A stretch of DNA of 64,000 bases from Planctomycetota bacterium (GTDB lineage: Bacteria; Planctomycetota; B15-G4; JADJEK01): assembly GCA_016709145.1 (NCBI GenBank), contig JADJEK010000002.1:558001-622000 (forward strand). Reading direction: 5' to 3'. The notes under the pieces were generated by a model that worked only from the letters and a program-made list of their open reading frames with translations, had not been told where the DNA came from and made no database searches. This document shows, in pieces, positions 60,240 through 64,000 of this stretch; the first letter of the stretch is position 1, and every line of letters begins with the position of its first letter. The translations under genes and the position numbers were made by a program.

Positions 60240-61772
60240 TCATGCGTTTGTCCGGCGCACGACCAGGACCGTGCGGTCGTCCTTCGCCGCCGGCGCGTGC
60301 TTCGCCAAGGCCGCGTTGATCGCGAGCAGGGCCGCTGCGGCCGACCGCGGCTTGGCCGTGTCGAGAGCTCGCTTCAGACCGGTCTCGCCGAACAGCTCGC
60401 CGTCCTTGCCGGTGGCCTCGAGCACGCCGTCGCTCGCGGCGACGAGGATCGCCCCGCGTTCGAGCGCGAGCGCGTGCTCGTCGTACGCGAAGCGCGCGTC
60501 GACACCGAGGATCGGACCGCCGAGGTCCTGGCACTCGAACCGACCGGGCGACCACACGAACAGCGGCGGATGACCCGCGAGCGCGACCGTGACCTCCGCA
60601 CTCGCCGGCACGAGCCGCACCGCGAGCGCGCACACGAACGACTCGGCTCGCACCAGATCCGCGTGGAGGCAGCGCGCGCCTTGGCGCAACACCGCGGCCG
60701 GCCCACGGCCCTCGCTGGCCGCGACCAGCAACGCCGCGCGCGCCGCGCCCATGAGCACCGCGGCCGCCACGTCGTGCCCGGCGACGTCGCCCGTGGCGAT
60801 CGCGAGGGCTCCACCGCGCTGCTTCTGGAACGCGACGAAGTCGCCGCCGGCGGCCGCGCGCGGCGCGCACACGAACGCGATCTCGAACCCGTCGACCGAA
60901 GGCGCGGAAGCCGGGATCAACGCGCGTTGCACGCGATGCGCGAGCGCGAGCTCGCGCGTGGCCGCGGCGCGCGCCAAGCTCTCGTGCATGGTCGACGCCA
61001 GGCTCGCGACGGTCTCGCACAGCCGGCGATCGGTCGCCGAGAACGCGCGAGCTTCGCCCCGCGCGTCCAGGCGATCGGCCGCGATGAGCCAACCGCAGGT
61101 ACGCCGCGTCCCACGCAGGCGAGCGATCGCGAACTCGCGGCGGGCGGCCGCGGCGACGTCCGATCCGCTCGACCGCAGGGCTCGCGCCTCGACGACGTTC
61201 GCGGACTGACCATGCAACAGCGTCCGCAGCGGATCGTCCGCGCGCATGCGTAGGGGCAGCACGACGCCGGCGCTCGCGACGCGCGCGAACCCGTCGTCGT
61301 CGGCTTCGTACAGCGCGAGCTCGCGGCACGGCATCACCTGGTGCAAGCGCGACACGGCCAACTGCGCGACGTCCGCGAACGTGGCCGCGTCGCGCATGCG
61401 CTCGGCCAAGTCCCACAGCAAATGCAGCTCTTCGAAGCTGTCGAGCAGCGCGCGCACGACGTCGTCGAGCTCGTGGCGCTGCTCGAGCCAACACCGCAGC
61501 ACGTCGGTCGACGCCACGCAGCGATCGAGGTTCGCGCCGCGCGCGACCAAGCGGCCGACGCCTTTGCCCCACACATCGAGCGGCACCACGCGCGTCCGCG
61601 CGCGCCGCCCCGTGCGTGCGGTCGCGACCGCGCGCTCGACCTTGACGCGCGGTCCCGAGGTCGGGATCCACGTCAACGCGTCGACGTCGTCGTCGAGGTG
61701 AGCTCGCAGCAACGCCGCGATGATCGATCGGTCGGCCGGCGACCAGCTCTTGCGCGTGGTCGCTTCGCTCAT
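60240..61772 (-). CDS. RsbU-like PP2C phosphatase with GAF-like domain
   Basis: A 510-residue protein. The middle part (about 115-250) looks like a GAF sensor domain (MPCRELALYEADDDGFARVASAG). The C-terminal SpoIIE/PP2C domain shows QRALIPASAPSVDGFEIAF, AGGDFVAF, GDVAGHDVAAAVLMG, AGHPPLFVW, ASDGVLEA and DDRTVLVV, with metal-binding Asp at each site. The family dephosphorylates anti-anti-sigma factors. Its ATG overlaps the RsbW-like stop (ATGA). Confidence 0.88.
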   Translation of the reverse strand: MSEATTRKSWSPADRSIIAALLRAHLDDDVDALTWIPTSGPRVKVERAVATARTGRRARTRVVPLDVWGKGVGRLVARGANLDRCVASTDVLRCWLEQRHELDDVVRALLDSFEELHLLWDLAERMRDAATFADVAQLAVSRLHQVMPCRELALYEADDDGFARVASAGVVLPLRMRADDPLRTLLHGQSANVVEARALRSSGSDVAAAARREFAIARLRGTRRTCGWLIAADRLDARGEARAFSATDRRLCETVASLASTMHESLARAAATRELALAHRVQRALIPASAPSVDGFEIAFVCAPRAAAGGDFVAFQKQRGGALAIATGDVAGHDVAAAVLMGAARAALLVAASEGRGPAAVLRQGARCLHADLVRAESFVCALAVRLVPASAEVTVALAGHPPLFVWSPGRFECQDLGGPILGVDARFAYDEHALALERGAILVAASDGVLEATGKDGELFGETGLKRALDTAKPRSAAAALLAINAALAKHAPAAKDDRTVLVVRRTNA

Positions 61773-62206
61773 CGCGGTGCAGTGGCGGCCTTGGCTCGCC
61801 GTTCGAGGTGCACGAAGTTGACCTGCCCGCGTCGCCCGTAGCGCACGCGGTCCATGGTGCGCCGGACCAGCATCAAGCCGCGACCGGCCTCGGCGTCCGC
61901 CGCCGGTTGGCGCAAGGCCAGCGCGTCGGCGCGGACCGGACGTCCGCGATCCCGGACGCGCGCGAGGAACCGCCCGCCGAACACGACCACGCGCAGGTCG
62001 ACCCGACCGGCCGGGTCGCCGGCGTACGCGTGCCGCAGGACGTTCGTCAGGATCTCCTGGACCCCGAGCACGATCTCGTCGATCTCGTCGGCACAGAACG
62101 GGGTGTCCGTCTCCTCCCGAAGCAGCGACGCCACGAGGGAACGGACGCGCGCGAGGTTTTCGCGGCCGGCGAAGCGCAGGCGCAGATCGAGGCGACGGCG
62201 AAGCAT
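61769..62206 (-). CDS. RsbW-like anti-sigma-type serine kinase
   Basis: A 145-residue GHKL ATPase. The N-box is EIVLGVQEILTNVLRHAY (about 45-62), and the Gly box is EAGRGLMLVRRTMDRVRY (about 110-127). The G1 box (VRDRGRPV) is weak. Such kinases bind sigma factors or phosphorylate STAS proteins. I chose the ATG at 62206; the frame reaching 62443 adds arginine-rich non-conserved residues. It is the first gene of the run with RsbU and the receiver. Confidence 0.82.
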   Translation of the reverse strand: MLRRRLDLRLRFAGRENLARVRSLVASLLREETDTPFCADEIDEIVLGVQEILTNVLRHAYAGDPAGRVDLRVVVFGGRFLARVRDRGRPVRADALALRQPAADAEAGRGLMLVRRTMDRVRYGRRGQVNFVHLERRAKAATAPR

Positions 62207-62469
62207 GGGCCCGGCATCGGCCGGATGCGGGGGCGATCTTGATCGCGGGGTGGACCTGATGCGGTGTGGACCTGATGCGACGGCCGACGCTCCACGGACG
62301 GTTCGCCTGGAACGGTCCACACGGCCCAATGGACGGCTCACAAGTCGTCGACTTTGTCGCTCCGCCCGTTCGCGACCAAACCTAGACTTGCGCCGCCGAA
62401 CCGGAGGACGTCTCGACCTCGAATCCCACTCACGCCCGCGCAACTCGCGACACCCTGGGGAGGGTCTCC

Positions 62470-63693
62470 ATGGCCAGACGGCGTTCGTCCAAGCGACGCC
62501 CGAGCCCCCTGCTCGTGTTCTTCGTCCTGATCGGCATCGCTCACGTCACGTCGTCGTGCTCGTCGCCCGGTGGTGGTCCGACCATCTCCGGCAACACCGA
62601 CACGCGCCTCGAAGTGTCGCGCGCCGAGTCCGACCTCGGTCGCGGCAACGTCGCTCAAGCCGCCGCCGTGTTCGACAAGCTCGCGGGGCGCGCGATGACG
62701 CTCACCGATCATCAACTCGCCGCGCGCGTGTTGCTCGGTCGTGCCGAGTGCCGACTCCGCCAAGGCGATCCGTCCGCAGCGGGCGAAGATCTGCTGCGCG
62801 CCGACACGCGCAACCGGCAGATCACGAACGCGGGCGAGAAGCGCTCGATCGACGCGCGCATCGCGTTCTTGAACGGCGAAGTCGATCTCGAACAACGGGA
62901 CTGGAACGGCGCGCACACGCACTACAAGCGCGCCGCCGAAGTCCCGGGCGCTCTCGATGCCGACCGACTCAACCACCGTCTCGCGCTGACCGCGAAGCTG
63001 CTGAATCGCACGGCCGAAGCGAGTTCGTATCGCGCACGCATCCGCAATCCGTCGCGCTCCGAGTTCGCGACGCTCGACGCTCGGTTCACGGCGCCGCCGC
63101 CGCAACCGAAGACGTCGTCGAGCGCGCCTGCGGCCGTCGCGGCCGCCGACCCGAGCGCCCCGCCGATCTTGCCGCGCGCGAAGTGGAATGCCCGCGCGGC
63201 GACGTGGGACAAAGACCCGATCGGCAAGATCTGGCGCGTCACGGTCCACCATTCCGCGACGCCGTTCGATTCGACCGACACCGCGATGACGGCGGCGCAC
63301 ATCAGCGGCATCCAACGCACCCATCAGGGCGACCGTGGCTGGGCCGACATCGGCTACCACTTCCTCGTCGATCGCGCCGGCCGCATCTGGGAAGGTCGCG
63401 AGTTGCGCTGGCAAGGCGCGCACGCGGGCAACCACGAACTGAACGCGGGCAACGTCGGCATCTGCGTGCTCGGCGACTACTCGAGTCGAGGCCTGTCGTC
63501 GGCGCAGGAGTCGTCGCTGACGCGGCTACTCGATTGGCTGCGCAAGAAGAACGGCGTCGCGGCCGGCAACGTGTTCACGCACCGCGAGGTCCGCGAGCAC
63601 AACGATCACGGCTCGAGCGAATGCCCGGGTCCGAAGATCACCGCGTTCGTGAAGCGTTACCGCTCGGGCAGCAAAGCGGTCGCCAAGGGCTGA
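62470..63693 (+). CDS. N-acetylmuramoyl-L-alanine amidase lipoprotein
   Basis: A 407-residue wall hydrolase. The signal peptide ends in a lipobox-like TSSCS (about 30). Residues 45-200 look TPR-like. The amidase_2/PGRP domain at about 235-395 shows VTVHHSATPFDS, GWADIGYHFLVDRAGRIWEGR, NVGICVLGDYS, FTHREV and HGSSECPG, supplying the zinc His/His/Cys set. It cuts between muramic acid and the stem peptide. Confidence 0.92.
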   Translation: MARRRSSKRRPSPLLVFFVLIGIAHVTSSCSSPGGGPTISGNTDTRLEVSRAESDLGRGNVAQAAAVFDKLAGRAMTLTDHQLAARVLLGRAECRLRQGDPSAAGEDLLRADTRNRQITNAGEKRSIDARIAFLNGEVDLEQRDWNGAHTHYKRAAEVPGALDADRLNHRLALTAKLLNRTAEASSYRARIRNPSRSEFATLDARFTAPPPQPKTSSSAPAAVAAADPSAPPILPRAKWNARAATWDKDPIGKIWRVTVHHSATPFDSTDTAMTAAHISGIQRTHQGDRGWADIGYHFLVDRAGRIWEGRELRWQGAHAGNHELNAGNVGICVLGDYSSRGLSSAQESSLTRLLDWLRKKNGVAAGNVFTHREVREHNDHGSSECPGPKITAFVKRYRSGSKAVAKG

Positions 63694-63778
63694 TCCGCGC
63701 GGAACTTCGTCGCGGCCCGCTTCGTCCACTCCGCGGGTCTCGGCGGGTGGAGCGGTGGCGTCCGCGAGGATTCCACGC

Positions 63779-64000
63779 ATGTCCCTTCGTCTCGCCACAT
63801 TCGTCGCAGTCGCGCTCGCGTGCGTCTGCGCCTCGTCTTTCGCCGCCCTCACCGTCTCGACCGTCGCTCCGGCCAATCTCGCGAACGGCGTGAGCCCGGC
63901 CCGCAGCGTCGTCCTCACGTTCAACCAACCGCTCGATCCGACCACCGTCACGCCCGCGGCCTTCAAGCTCATGGGCAAGACCAGCGGCGTCGTTCCCATC
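63779..64000 (+). CDS. Exported protein with Ig-like (Big_5) domain, 3' end outside window
   Basis: Seventy-four codons before the right edge. The signal peptide is SLRLATFVAVALACVCASSFAA. The mature start LTVSTVAPANLANGVSPARSVVLTFNQPLDPTTVTPAAFKL is typical of the Big_5 domain, which often repeats in large surface proteins. GAGG lies nine bases before the ATG. Confidence 0.75.
   Translation, partial: MSLRLATFVAVALACVCASSFAALTVSTVAPANLANGVSPARSVVLTFNQPLDPTTVTPAAFKLMGKTSGVVPI

Overview
The window is GC-rich (about two-thirds G+C by eye), densely coded bacterial chromosome with about 57 protein genes, three tRNAs and one tmRNA. Nothing resembles a prophage, integrase, insertion sequence or CRISPR array. 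The gene content best fits a Planctomycetota-like, Gram-negative, peptidoglycan-containing bacterium. The supporting features are a eukaryotic-type UDP-sugar pyrophosphorylase, a phosphoesterase/multihaem cytochrome/TPR lipoprotein, a very large exported YVTN beta-propeller protein, a TMTC-like TPR glycosyltransferase, UbiX/UbiA/UbiE quinone genes, and D-Ala-D-Ala ligase with SpoIID-type and amidase wall proteins. This assignment is inference; no rRNA lies in the window.

Layout. 1-2.0 kb (minus): thiolase (cut by the left edge), hpt and an acidic zinc-ribbon protein. 2.3-4.4 kb (plus): hybrid histidine kinase and CvpA. 4.4-7.6 kb (minus): haem/phosphoesterase lipoprotein and a degenerate kinase-like protein. 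7.7-7.9 kb: tRNA-Val and tRNA-Leu. 8-17.2 kb (minus): a long run rpmF-plsX-fabH-fabD-fabG-acpP-fabF-alcohol dehydrogenase-UDP-sugar pyrophosphorylase-ddl, which couples fatty-acid synthesis with envelope precursors. 17.2-24.5 kb (minus): DUF366-like protein, UPF0104 membrane protein, PfkB kinase, recA and alaS. 24.6-25.6 kb (minus): ssrA and smpB. 25.7-26.3 kb (plus): a small haem lipoprotein and tRNA-Leu.

26.3-29.7 kb (minus): a TMTC-like membrane protein and a DegT-type aminotransferase. 29.9-32.8 kb (plus): three exported or anchored proteins. 32.9-38.7 kb (minus): ubiE, CPBP protease, ubiX, ubiA, holA and mutL in a tightly overlapping operon. 38.9-41.4 kb (plus): ruvB and a SpoIID-like lipoprotein. 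41.6-44.9 kb (minus): the giant beta-propeller protein. 45.2-48.3 kb (plus): tgt, which carries an apparent one-base frameshift, then a polysaccharide deacetylase and a glycolipid glycosyltransferase. 48.2-53.6 kb: an SH3 protein, an aminotransferase, an orphan larC and a HEAT-repeat protein. 53.6-54.24 kb is a non-coding zone with REP-like repeats and nested hairpins. 54.2-58.4 kb (minus): a prenyltransferase of the UbiA family, threonine aldolase, phosphomannomutase and SAM hydroxide adenosyltransferase. 58.6-59.7 kb: an MFS transporter. 59.8-62.2 kb (minus): an RsbW-like kinase, an RsbU-like phosphatase and a receiver protein. 62.5-64 kb (plus): an amidase lipoprotein and an exported Ig-like protein cut by the right edge.

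Most genes are housekeeping. The points most worth checking are the tgt frameshift, the recA promoter with a palindrome in its spacer, the fab-operon leader palindrome, the REP-like repeat zone, the degenerate kinase, the poly-aspartate zinc-ribbon protein and the unusual tmRNA tag. I found no strong candidate for a wholly new multi-gene system.
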